This document shows, one piece after another, positions 1 to 4,485 of a stretch of 37,794 nucleotides of DNA (its first letter is position 1; the number at the start of each line of letters is the position of its first letter). Location: positions 1 to 37,794 of the IMG/VR virus record IMGVR_UViG_3300030110_002358; one strand, written 5' to 3'. This DNA comes from a virus. The translations under genes and the position numbers were made by a program. The notes below the pieces were generated by a model that did not search any database, was not told the origin of the DNA, and saw nothing but the letters and a program-made list of their open reading frames with translations.

Positions 1-317
1 TTTATATATTTTGAGTATTCAATAGATAACTCTTTTTGATTTCTGTCCATATCTTTCCATTCATCAAAATTTTCTTCGTTATTGTGATTCCAAGGCTTGT
101 GTTGACAATCGTGTGTATATTCAAGGCTTATTTGACCTTTCCACCCTTCTGCGTGAAAACATTCACCTGAATCACCAGCTCCTTCATACCATACTCTAAT
201 ATACTTATATCCTAAGTCTTTAAAGTATTTATTTAAACTTTTTAATGATTTAGCTTGATTTATTCTTTTTGTTTTTCTTTCTTCGTACCACTTGTCTATA
301 TCAAATGTATATGACAT
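1..317 (-). CDS. Partial small phage protein with a GAGDSGE motif
   Basis: This minus-strand gene starts at 317 and runs off the left edge, so only its first 105 codons are seen and there is no stop. The start is set by an AGGAG ribosome binding site just upstream of the ATG. The protein begins MSYTFDIDKWYEERKTK and continues with a helical, basic stretch. It then has VWYEGAGDSGECFHAEGW, followed by residues rich in His, Asn, Trp and Asp. The GxGDSG motif after a beta-strand resembles small uncharacterised phage/plasmid families such as DUF6878 (from memory, not searched). It is the last visible gene of the minus-strand array and is preceded by a long hairpin with a T run. The function is unknown. 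Confidence 0.75.
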   Translation of the reverse strand, partial: MSYTFDIDKWYEERKTKRINQAKSLKSLNKYFKDLGYKYIRVWYEGAGDSGECFHAEGWKGQISLEYTHDCQHKPWNHNNEENFDEWKDMDRNQKELSIEYSKYI

Positions 318-347
318 ATTATCTCCTTTATTTTATTAAAAATAGTG

Positions 348-419
348 AAAAAAAAGAGATTATAAGCCCTTGCTCGGTAGTCGTATTTCATACTCACGTG
401 AGACTCATAGGGCTTATAA
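348..419 (-). terminator. Long hairpin with T run (minus strand)
   Basis: Arms 360-369 and 410-419 are perfectly complementary (TTATAAGCCC with GGGCTTATAA). They enclose a 40-nt loop that contains its own palindrome CTCACGTGAG (393-402). Reading the minus strand, TCTC and eight T residues (348-355) follow the hairpin, as in an intrinsic terminator. The loop is longer than in a standard terminator, so it could also be a processing structure. It would end any RNA transcribed from the 421-661 region. Confidence 0.6.
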
Positions 420-420
420 A

Positions 421-661
421 CTTTGGGGCGATCCATCTGTTATTTAGAGGTGTTTTTAGTGATCAGCCAAGTCGTCCCCCGACCATATGTCTACAATATG
501 ATTATCGTATCATTGATATAATGTTTAGCTATCTTACACCAATATAGCTATTGAAAATACCTAGGTCATTATCCTTACCCCGTCGTAACAGGTTGGACTA
601 AGTTTTGGCATACTTTATGAGTAGTTCTGCAGATACTTTAAACTCAACTGTTAGGTATGCC
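421..661. ncRNA. Possible structured RNA in a gene-poor gap
   Basis: Positions 321-669 hold no convincing gene. A 92-codon open frame crosses this stretch on the plus strand, but it lacks a ribosome binding site, has an odd composition and overlaps the start of the 317 gene. The segment 421-480 is about half G+C by count, clearly above its surroundings. It can fold: GGGGCGA near 425 pairs with TCGTCCCC near 472 with one bulge, an AGCTAT/ATAGCT hairpin lies near 527-549, and GGCATAC (607-613) pairs with GTATGCC (655-661). The minus-strand terminator at 348-419 would form its 3' end. No tRNA or other known RNA class was recognised. The strand is inferred to be minus. Confidence 0.3.
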
Positions 662-669
662 AGCCAATT

Positions 670-876
670 TTAAGAAACTAGTTTTAATCTGTTTTTAGCA
701 TATACTACTTTTGAAGACAACATTCTTTGATCTTCTGAGTATTTACCAGACATAATTATCTTTTGAACGCTTCTGTGTTCTCTGATATATGATCTAAGTT
801 CGTTTTTAGTCATAATTCTAATTTCATCAAACGGATTTGTGTTTTCTGTTAAAATTCTTAACCATTTTGATCGCAT
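670..876 (-). CDS. Small basic protein of unknown function (68 aa)
   Basis: The ATG at 876 is chosen because a strong GGAGG site sits just upstream. A TTG further upstream in the same frame (888) would place that site inside the coding region. The product begins MRSKWLRILTENTNPFDEIR and is rich in Arg and Lys, with predicted helices around MTKNELRSYIREHRSVQKII. No known domain was recognised. It is one cistron of the minus-strand array, preceded by the terminator-like hairpin at 895-925 and followed by the foldable region 421-661. A small basic helical protein in an early-gene array could bind nucleic acid or a host factor, but this is only a guess. Confidence 0.75.
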   Translation of the reverse strand: MRSKWLRILTENTNPFDEIRIMTKNELRSYIREHRSVQKIIMSGKYSEDQRMLSSKVVYAKNRLKLVS

Positions 877-894
877 TTTAACCTCCAAGTTATT

Positions 895-925
895 AAAAAA
901 AAAGAGAACATTATTTCAGCTCTCT
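895..925 (-). terminator. Intrinsic-terminator-like hairpin (minus strand)
   Basis: On the minus strand AGAGAGC pairs with GTTCTCT (one G-U pair) and is followed by nine T residues (895-903). It lies between the stop of the 935-1081 gene and the ribosome binding site of the 670-876 gene. About twenty bases remain before the next start codon, too few for a promoter. Confidence 0.7.
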
Positions 926-934
926 TTTCTTTTT

Positions 935-1081
935 TTAATGAGTATCTTCTGGATATGTATTTTCATTCATCCATTCAGCCCAACAATCCCACTCTTTGCA
1001 TAAATATTCATATTTAGCGTAGTAGTTTTCATATTTTGTGCCTTTTATTTCTTCTCCGCATTGAACACATTTATCAGGCAT
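935..1081 (-). CDS. Zinc-ribbon-like mini-protein (48 aa)
   Basis: A GGAG site lies six bases before the ATG at 1081, and the start overlaps the end of the upstream gene (ATGCCTGA), suggesting translational coupling. The 48-residue product starts MPDKCVQCGEEIKG and holds four cysteines, C5-x2-C8 and C28-x4-C33, a layout typical of a single zinc-binding knuckle or ribbon. The rest is rich in Tyr, Trp and acidic residues (WDCWAEWMNENTYPEDTH). Small proteins of this kind in phage early regions often bind host proteins or nucleic acid, but no specific function can be assigned. It is followed by the hairpin at 895-925. Confidence 0.75.
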   Translation of the reverse strand: MPDKCVQCGEEIKGTKYENYYAKYEYLCKEWDCWAEWMNENTYPEDTH

Positions 1082-1334
1082 CTTTAACTCCTAATACAGG
1101 TAATACATCTTCTGATTTTTCTGTAAGACAAGTTAAAACACCACCGTCATTACCTTCGTCATCTTGCATAGCTATAACTCTTGTGCCGTTATCTAGTATG
1201 AATGTAATTGGTCTTTTATACCACATATATTTATTGCATTCTTTACTTGTCATATACTCTACTTTTACGATTTTTCTATTCAATAAACGTTTTTTAGCAT
1301 ATTTAGTCCATTGATCTGTAAGATTTTTTGTCAT
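1074..1334 (-). CDS. Conserved small phage protein with DDEGNDGG motif (86 aa)
   Basis: The ATG at 1334 is preceded by GAGG with good spacing. The product has a basic N-terminus (MTKNLTDQWTKYAKKRLLNR) and then IVKVEYMTSKE, YKRPITFILDNGTRVIAMQ, DDEGNDGGVLTC and a C-terminal PVLGVKDA. The pattern 'KIVKVxYM...W...P..xLDxGT.......DDEGNxGG' is recalled from uncharacterised phage and bacterial proteins, where it looks like a small beta-rich fold with a conserved DDEGN loop. The function is unknown. The gene is coupled to the zinc-ribbon gene that overlaps its 3' end, the only junction in this array without a hairpin between cistrons. Confidence 0.8.
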   Translation of the reverse strand: MTKNLTDQWTKYAKKRLLNRKIVKVEYMTSKECNKYMWYKRPITFILDNGTRVIAMQDDEGNDGGVLTCLTEKSEDVLPVLGVKDA

Positions 1335-1351
1335 TTTAACCTCGAATAATT

Positions 1352-1401
1352 AAAAAAAAAGAGAACACTATCCATAGATTGCTCCATAGATAGTGTTCTC
1401 T
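1352..1401 (-). terminator. Strong intrinsic terminator (minus strand)
   Basis: A 13-bp perfect stem (1360-1372 with 1389-1401) is followed on the minus strand by nine T residues (1352-1360). It lies directly after the stop of the 1408-1701 gene and just before the ribosome binding site of the 1074-1334 gene. It is a near copy of the hairpin at 2638-2682, sharing the GAACACTAT arm. Confidence 0.85.
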
Positions 1402-1407
1402 GTTAGA

Positions 1408-1701
1408 TTAGAATGGTGTTGCACTCAAATCTATTTCTACCATATCATCTTCATTATTTAGAGTATTTCTCCAAATATTCCAAGATTTTCCAGATTCAGA
1501 TAGATTTATATTACCTTTAAATTCCAATCTTTGTTTAATTGTATCTAATACTATTGGATGTGGATCTTCTGTATTAGATAAATTATTAGTTTCAATTGGA
1601 ACAGATATAAAATCTACATCTTCAGTTACTGATTTGTGAAATATATTATCTTCTCCGTCTATCATTTGTATTGCATTGAACTTTATTTTATTGTTAGACA
1701 T
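1408..1701 (-). CDS. Acidic protein of unknown function (97 aa)
   Basis: AGGAG lies just upstream of the ATG at 1701. The product is acidic, begins MSNNKIKFNAIQMIDGED and ends NNEDDMVEIDLSATPF. The middle part predicts as beta strands (DVDFISVPIE, QRLEFKGNINL, KSWNIWRNTL). There are no cysteines, membrane segments or recognisable motifs. It is the longest complete gene of the minus-strand array, bounded by hairpins on both sides. A short acidic beta-rich protein with an aromatic C-terminus could be a single-strand-DNA mimic or an inhibitor, but nothing in the sequence proves that. Confidence 0.75.
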   Translation of the reverse strand: MSNNKIKFNAIQMIDGEDNIFHKSVTEDVDFISVPIETNNLSNTEDPHPIVLDTIKQRLEFKGNINLSESGKSWNIWRNTLNNEDDMVEIDLSATPF

Positions 1702-1729
1702 ATTGTCTCCTTGTTAGTTAATTTATTAT

Positions 1730-1757
1730 AAAAAAAGAGAATACGTTTTTTAAACGT
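1730..1757 (-). terminator. Weak hairpin plus T run (minus strand)
   Basis: ACGTTT pairs with AAACGT over a three-base loop (1743-1757), followed on the minus strand by ATTCTC and seven T residues. The stem is AT-rich and lacks the usual AGAG partner, so it looks like a degenerate copy of the array's standard element. It sits just before the ribosome binding site of the 1408-1701 gene. Confidence 0.5.
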
Positions 1758-1773
1758 TGGGTTTTATAACGTG

Positions 1774-1799
1774 AAAAAAGAGCAGACTTACGTCCACTC
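1774..1799 (-). terminator. Hairpin overlapping a gene end (minus strand)
   Basis: GAGTGGAC pairs with GTCTGCTC (two G-U pairs, loop GTAA), followed by six T residues (1774-1779). The 5' arm is made of the last sense codons of the 1788-1934 gene and its stop codon lies in the loop, so coding and terminator functions share bases. Confidence 0.65.
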
Positions 1800-1934
1800 C
1801 TTTATACATTCATCACAAATTAATTCATCTTCATTGGTTATATTTAAATCATCTAATTTAAGCATATCAGTACAAATGCTACATTCTTTCCATTGATTTA
1901 ACCATTCATTTAATAATACTTTAAATTCTTGCAT
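1788..1934 (-). CDS. Zinc-ribbon-like mini-protein (48 aa)
   Basis: The start at 1934 follows an AGAGG ribosome binding site. The product begins MQEFKVLLNEWLNQWKECSI and has two cysteine pairs, C18-x2-C21 and C40-x2-C43, separated by an acidic stretch (DDLNITNEDEL). This is a textbook spacing for a four-Cys zinc ribbon. The N-terminal 17 residues form an amphipathic helix rich in Leu and Trp that could contact a partner. It is flanked by the hairpins at 1774-1799 and 1954-1988. The function is unknown; host RNA polymerase or nuclease inhibitors are plausible but unproven. Confidence 0.75.
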   Translation of the reverse strand: MQEFKVLLNEWLNQWKECSICTDMLKLDDLNITNEDELICDECIKEWT

Positions 1935-1953
1935 AATTACCTCTTTTTATTAT

Positions 1954-1988
1954 AAAAAAGGAGGAAGGCACCGAATTAACGATGCCTT
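1954..1988 (-). terminator. Intrinsic terminator (minus strand)
   Basis: A nine-pair stem, AAGGCATCG with CGGTGCCTT (1980-1988 with 1965-1973, one G-U), has a six-base loop. It is followed on the minus strand by CCTCC and six T residues. It lies just upstream of the ribosome binding site of the 1788-1934 gene. Confidence 0.75.
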
Positions 1989-2036
1989 TTATTATGAAGA
2001 ATTGTAGGATAAAGGAATATAATGATTATTATACAC

Positions 2037-2060
2037 AAAAAAAGAGCAAGCTGTTGCTCA
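2037..2060 (-). terminator. Intrinsic terminator (minus strand)
   Basis: GAGCAA pairs with TTGCTC over a four-base loop (2045-2060), followed by eight T residues (2037-2044). It lies 17 bases after the stop of the 2078-2320 gene. The 48 bases between this and the next hairpin hold no start codon on the minus strand and no visible gene. Confidence 0.75.
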
Positions 2061-2077
2061 CTCTTTTAATTGATTTT

Positions 2078-2320
2078 TTACAGTTCATCGCCATTTACTT
2101 TATATGAATTAGTAATTAAATGATGACCTAGTAATTTCTTTAGTTCATATCTAACATTACCTAATTTATGGTAATAATTATTTAAATCTTCTGAACTATT
2201 ATTAGTTTCGGTTTTATAAGCACCTACACTTTTATTAGAATTTATTGTTTCTCTTAATATTTCTACATAAGCTATTAATTTATACAATTTAACATCTACA
2301 ACGTCTTTTAAATCTTCCAT
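2078..2320 (-). CDS. Helical protein of unknown function (80 aa)
   Basis: AGGAG precedes the ATG at 2320. The product starts MEDLKDVVDVKLYKLIAYVE and predicts as two or three helices with a polar, Asn/Ser-rich linker (SVGAYKTETNNSSEDLNN). A second helix follows (YYHKLGNVRYELKKLLGHH). There are no cysteines and no recognised domain. It sits in the hairpin-separated minus-strand array between two Cys-rich mini-protein genes. A two-helix hairpin of this size is compatible with a small regulator or inhibitor, but the function is unknown. Confidence 0.75.
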   Translation of the reverse strand: MEDLKDVVDVKLYKLIAYVEILRETINSNKSVGAYKTETNNSSEDLNNYYHKLGNVRYELKKLLGHHLITNSYKVNGDEL

Positions 2321-2347
2321 TGAACACTCCTATTCTTTAATTATTGT

Positions 2348-2377
2348 AAAAAAAGAGCATAACATTAGTCATACTCT
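2348..2377 (-). terminator. Hairpin overlapping a gene end (minus strand)
   Basis: AGAGTAT pairs with ATGCTCT (one G-U), followed by seven T residues (2348-2354). The 5' arm is the end of the 25-codon gene at 2365-2442, so the coding end doubles as terminator stem. It sits just before the ribosome binding site of the 2078-2320 gene. Confidence 0.7.
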
Positions 2378-2442
2378 TCATCACAATTAGGACATTTAGT
2401 AGAATACTTAGATTCTTCTTTATAACCACAGCAGCAAGTCAT
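2365..2442 (-). CDS. Tiny Cys-rich protein (25 aa)
   Basis: The minus-strand ATG at 2442 follows AGAGG with normal spacing, and the frame closes at 2365. The 25-residue product is MTCCCGYKEE followed by SKYSTKCPNCDEEYD. It has five cysteines: C3-C4-C5 and C17-x2-C20. CPNC followed by acidic residues is the typical second half of a zinc ribbon, and CCCGY the first half, so this looks like a stripped-down zinc ribbon. It is too short for usual gene callers. Support comes from the ribosome binding site, from its fit to the array's gene-hairpin spacing, and from the terminator formed by its own 3' end. Confidence 0.6.
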   Translation of the reverse strand: MTCCCGYKEESKYSTKCPNCDEEYD

Positions 2443-2461
2443 ATATACCTCTATTTTCTAG

Positions 2462-2491
2462 AAAAAAAGAGCAAACGTTTATGTTTACTCT
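2462..2491 (-). terminator. Intrinsic terminator (minus strand)
   Basis: AGAGTAAAC pairs with GTTTGCTCT (nine pairs, one G-U, six-base loop). It is followed by seven T residues (2462-2468). It separates the 2497-2616 remnant from the 25-aa gene. Confidence 0.8.
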
Positions 2492-2496
2492 TTAAA

Positions 2497-2616
2497 TTAT
2501 ATTACCTTACTTATACCCGTTTGTAAGTTTTCTCTGTCTTCTTTTTCACTATAGTTACAGTATTTAAACGATAAATTTATCATTTAAGCCAGGTTTATTG
2601 TTAATTTTATGTTCAT
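2497..2616 (-). pseudogene. Tiny gene split by an in-frame stop
   Basis: A start at 2616 with an AAAAGG site encodes MNIKLTINLA and then TAA (2584-2586). The very next codon, in the same frame, is ATG (2583), which opens a 28-codon frame (MINLSFKYCN, then YSEKEDRENLQTGISKVI) that ends at 2497. Without the stop this would be one 39-codon gene of the size usual in this array. It may be a nonsense-interrupted gene, or two coupled mini-genes in which the second start is used by reinitiation. The second ATG has no good ribosome binding site. No domain is recognisable. Confidence 0.4.
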
Positions 2617-2637
2617 TATTTTACCTTTTATTACTAC

Positions 2638-2682
2638 AAAAAAAGAGAACACTATACATAGATTACTCTACATATAGTGTTC
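2638..2682 (-). terminator. Strong intrinsic terminator (minus strand)
   Basis: GAACACTATA pairs with TATAGTGTTC (2647-2656 with 2673-2682), with extra pairing inside. On the minus strand it is followed by CTC and a run of seven T residues. It is nearly the same as the hairpin at 1352-1401, showing that the element is repeated. Confidence 0.85.
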
Positions 2683-2689
2683 ACGTTAA

Positions 2690-2839
2690 TTAGACCATTT
2701 CACGCAGTTTATTACGCATTCCTTTAAAGCCTGTAATAAAGCCACAAGTAACAATAGCGGTAACGTTGCCAACTGTTTCAAATGTTTTGAATGTGTATTT
2801 AGCAGCTTTACCTTTAGCTTGTTTATAGTTTACGTTCAT
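2690..2839 (-). CDS. Small basic protein with hydrophobic centre (49 aa)
   Basis: The ATG at 2839 has an upstream CGAGG site with slightly long spacing. The product starts MNVNYKQAKGKAAKYTFKTF and continues with VGNVTAIVTCGFITGF, a hydrophobic segment near the minimum length for a membrane helix. It ends with a basic tail (KGMRNKLREMV). Codon use here (CGT, CTG, GTC, ACC) differs from the AT-rich neighbours and hints at a different origin. The function is unknown. A small membrane-active or host-binding early protein is possible. Confidence 0.7.
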   Translation of the reverse strand: MNVNYKQAKGKAAKYTFKTFETVGNVTAIVTCGFITGFKGMRNKLREMV

Positions 2840-2869
2840 AATAATATACCTCGTTAGTTAACATAACAC

Positions 2870-2900
2870 AAAAAAAGAGCATACGTGTTAGGTATGCTCT
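2870..2900 (-). terminator. Intrinsic terminator (minus strand)
   Basis: A perfect nine-pair stem, AGAGCATAC with GTATGCTCT (2876-2884 with 2892-2900), has a seven-base loop. It is followed by seven T residues (2870-2876). The downstream context TTAACATAACACAAA is repeated near 3030-3045. Confidence 0.85.
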
Positions 2901-2905
2901 ATGTA

Positions 2906-3016
2906 TTATCCTCTCTTAACTATGAATATTTCTGTGAACCATTCAGGCATTTCATCAGGTAATTCAGGATTAGAAAGTATGATAGATTTAAATTCTTCAA
3001 CTGTTATAACGTACAT
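2906..3016 (-). CDS. Tiny acidic protein (36 aa)
   Basis: AAGGAG lies eight bases before the ATG at 3016, and the frame closes at 2906. The product starts MYVITVEEFKSIILSNPELP and ends DEMPEWFTEIFIVKRG. It is acidic, with one helix (VEEFKSIILSN) and a hydrophobic aromatic C-terminal strand. No domain is recognised. It is the first gene of the minus-strand array downstream of the divergent control region, so it is probably the earliest transcribed. Confidence 0.7.
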   Translation of the reverse strand: MYVITVEEFKSIILSNPELPDEMPEWFTEIFIVKRG

Positions 3017-3043
3017 TGTATTCTCCTTATATTAACATAACAC

Positions 3044-3065
3044 AAATAAAGAGTACATTAATGTA
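3044..3065 (-). other. Degenerate terminator-like element in the 5' leader
   Basis: The palindrome TACATTAATGTA (3054-3065) is followed on the minus strand by CTCTTTATTTG. It sits in the same position relative to the 2906-3016 gene as the hairpins ahead of the other genes. The T run is broken by an A. The flanking sequence TTAACATAACACAAA is shared with the leader of the 2690-2839 gene. Confidence 0.45.
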
Positions 3066-3080
3066 TGTGTATGGATTATG

Positions 3081-3086
3081 ATTATA
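3081..3086 (-). promoter_or_regulatory. Candidate -10 box for the minus-strand genes
   Basis: The minus strand reads TATAAT here, a consensus sigma70-type -10 box. The start of the first minus-strand gene lies about 65 bases downstream. At 17-bp spacing the -35 position reads ACTAAC, a poor match, so activity may depend on an activator or a phage factor. Confidence 0.4.
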
Positions 3087-3097
3087 CGTGTGTGTGT

Positions 3098-3257
3098 GAT
3101 TGGGTTAGTGTACGATAAGGTCGTGTGTGTGCATTACATACGTTAGCTCACACGACTATGGTGTGGGTAAGATTAGGTTGAACTCAATTAAACGATTCAA
3201 CTCAACCTAATTCAACCCCCACACCACTTAAACGTGGGGGGTACGGTTAACCCAATC
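3098..3257. repeat. Nested inverted repeats in the divergent control region
   Basis: Positions 3017-3319 hold no gene. The outer pair GATTGGGTTA (3098-3107) and TAACCCAATC (3248-3257) encloses a GTCGTGTG/CACACGAC hairpin (3120-3127 with 3149-3156). It also encloses a long stem in which GGTGTGGG (3160-3167) pairs with CCCACACC (3218-3225) and TTAGGTTGA pairs with TCAACCTAA (3173-3181 with 3202-3210). CCCCCAC (3216-3222) can instead pair with GTGGGGG (3234-3240), which would break the long stem, so two alternative folds exist. A GT-rich tract lies at 3089-3098. The location between divergent gene sets fits a control region, replication origin or packaging site. Confidence 0.7.
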
Positions 3258-3285
3258 TCTCTCACTCTCATTCTAAAATAACTTT

Positions 3286-3322
3286 TTGATTTAGTACTCT
3301 CCCAGTATTATATTACTCTATG
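3286..3322 (+). promoter_or_regulatory. Candidate promoter giving a leaderless transcript
   Basis: TTGATT (3286-3291) is followed after 17 bases by TATATT (3309-3314). A start of transcription six to eight bases later would fall on the ATG at 3320. No ribosome binding site precedes that ATG, which agrees with a leaderless message. The 11-base core GTATTATATTA (3305-3315) recurs upstream of the portal gene at 5955-5965. Confidence 0.45.
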
Positions 3323-3508
3323 GCTAAGAAGAACAAATATTTAGTGTTTAACATCTTTACAAAGCAATTTGAAGACGATATACCAAAGGATCAGGACTAT
3401 AATGATTATATTCAAATAATAGATGCTGAGAAAGAGATAGCTCGTAAGATGATAAAGCTAAAACTAGAAAAAATTGAAGCAAAAGATTACGATGAGAGTA
3501 CGGATTAA
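3320..3508 (+). CDS. Small charged protein of unknown function (62 aa)
   Basis: This is the first gene of the plus-strand transcription unit. The product starts MAKKNKYLVFNIFTKQFEDD. Its C-terminal half is a highly charged helix (AEKEIARKMIKLKLEKIEAK) ending in an acidic tail (DYDESTD). There is no visible Shine-Dalgarno site, and a promoter ends just before the ATG, so translation may be leaderless. It precedes the terminase genes, separated by a 203-base non-coding stretch. It could be a regulator or a packaging accessory protein, but no domain supports either. Confidence 0.65.
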   Translation: MAKKNKYLVFNIFTKQFEDDIPKDQDYNDYIQIIDAEKEIARKMIKLKLEKIEAKDYDESTD

Positions 3509-3564
3509 AGTAAGAGTAGACGTATATAGGAGTATTCGTGGAAAGTAGAGCGTATATTCTTACT

Positions 3565-3596
3565 ACAAACGTAATGTTTGACAACATTAAGTTTGT
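3565..3596 (+). promoter_or_regulatory. Strong dyad/hairpin upstream of the terminase genes
   Basis: ACAAAC-G-TAATGTT (3565-3578) pairs with AACATTA-A-GTTTGT (3583-3596) around a TGAC loop, thirteen pairs with one mismatch. The loop side contains TTGACA (3578-3583), a consensus -35 hexamer, although no good -10 box lies at 17 bp. No T run follows, so it is not an intrinsic terminator. It could be an operator, an RNA processing site or a leader structure. The rest of 3509-3711 is AT-rich with no visible gene. Confidence 0.5.
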
Positions 3597-3711
3597 AAGT
3601 GTAGTAGGAGTAGTATAAAGTTAGATAGGAAAGTAAGTATTTTAATTGCTCTATGGGTTATAGACAAGATAGTTATGTTAATTATGTTTTTATTTTTTAG
3701 ATAGGGGGAAT

Positions 3712-4485
3712 ATGGATCAGATTAAAAGAAGAATAGGTGGAAAAACAAGAGAATTTGTAATATACTCTAAAGATGAAGCAGATACTAAGGGATATGCTTA
3801 TATTGATTGGAGACATGCAGATAAAGGTGACTATGCCTTGTCAGATGATGGATATGTAGGTGAATGCCTTGATAGAAAGGTATATACAGACAAGAAAGGT
3901 AGGACTAAGACCTTTGTTAAGTGTGCGCATGGTGTGCAATGGGTTACAAATACAGGACAATTCCTATATGAGCCTAATAAAGAGATAGGTAACTACTCGC
4001 ACGTTAAGGCAAGGAGTTGGGTAGATAGGGAAGCCAAGACACAAAGAGCAAATAATGCAGTAAATGCATACGTTGCCAGTGTTATTGGGGGTGAGAAGCC
4101 TGATTGGGAAATGATTGGTAAGATATACAGACCAGATCAAAAGTTCCCAGAGGCTACAGTAAGAAGGTTGTTTAAGAAACAAAGGATACAAGATATGGTA
4201 GAAAAAAAATTAAAAGAAATATTACTAGATAAGGGTATTACTCAAGATCAAGTATTGGAATTGCAGTTAGAGGCTTTAAACCTTGCAAGGACTAAAGGTG
4301 ATATTTCTAATTTTTTAAAAGTAACTGATAGTTTTATGGACTTATTGCAAATGAAGCCAGGTAAAGTGGTAACTACAGATACTATGGAAATAGATATGAC
4401 TAGTAAAATACTAGATGCAATAGAAACAGAAGAAAAGAAAGTAAAGATGGAAAGAAAGGTTGAAGAACAAGAAGATATTAGATAA
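3712..4485 (+). CDS. terS: Terminase small subunit (probable)
   Basis: The 257-residue product precedes and overlaps the large terminase gene, the usual place for the DNA-recognition subunit of the packaging motor. A GGGGG ribosome binding site lies just before the ATG. The N-terminal 100 residues form a beta-rich region (DDGYVGECLDRKVYTDKKG). A helical domain follows with DWEMIGKIYRPDQKFPEATV, where successive helices resemble a DNA-binding unit. It ends with LEALNLARTKGDISNFLKVT and an acidic/basic coiled tail. Position, size and the helical oligomerisation-like segment support the call. It matches a TerS type recalled from marine phages with an extra N-terminal domain. The pac or cos recognition site is not visible. 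Confidence 0.7.
   Translation: MDQIKRRIGGKTREFVIYSKDEADTKGYAYIDWRHADKGDYALSDDGYVGECLDRKVYTDKKGRTKTFVKCAHGVQWVTNTGQFLYEPNKEIGNYSHVKARSWVDREAKTQRANNAVNAYVASVIGGEKPDWEMIGKIYRPDQKFPEATVRRLFKKQRIQDMVEKKLKEILLDKGITQDQVLELQLEALNLARTKGDISNFLKVTDSFMDLLQMKPGKVVTTDTMEIDMTSKILDAIETEEKKVKMERKVEEQEDIR

Noticed and set aside
269-547. Plus-strand open frame of 92 codons
   Set aside because: No ribosome binding site, atypical composition, and overlap with the start of the minus-strand gene and with the hairpin and GC-rich island.
421-661. tRNA or group I intron in the gap
   Set aside because: No T-loop or anticodon arm could be drawn, and no convincing P3-P7 core was found. Only a generic structured-RNA candidate is kept.
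1036-1314. Plus-strand open frame of 92 codons
   Set aside because: It lies opposite two minus-strand genes that have good ribosome binding sites and conserved-looking products.
3061-3260. CRISPR-like array in the GT-rich repeat region
   Set aside because: The repeats are inverted and nested, not direct repeats with regular spacers.
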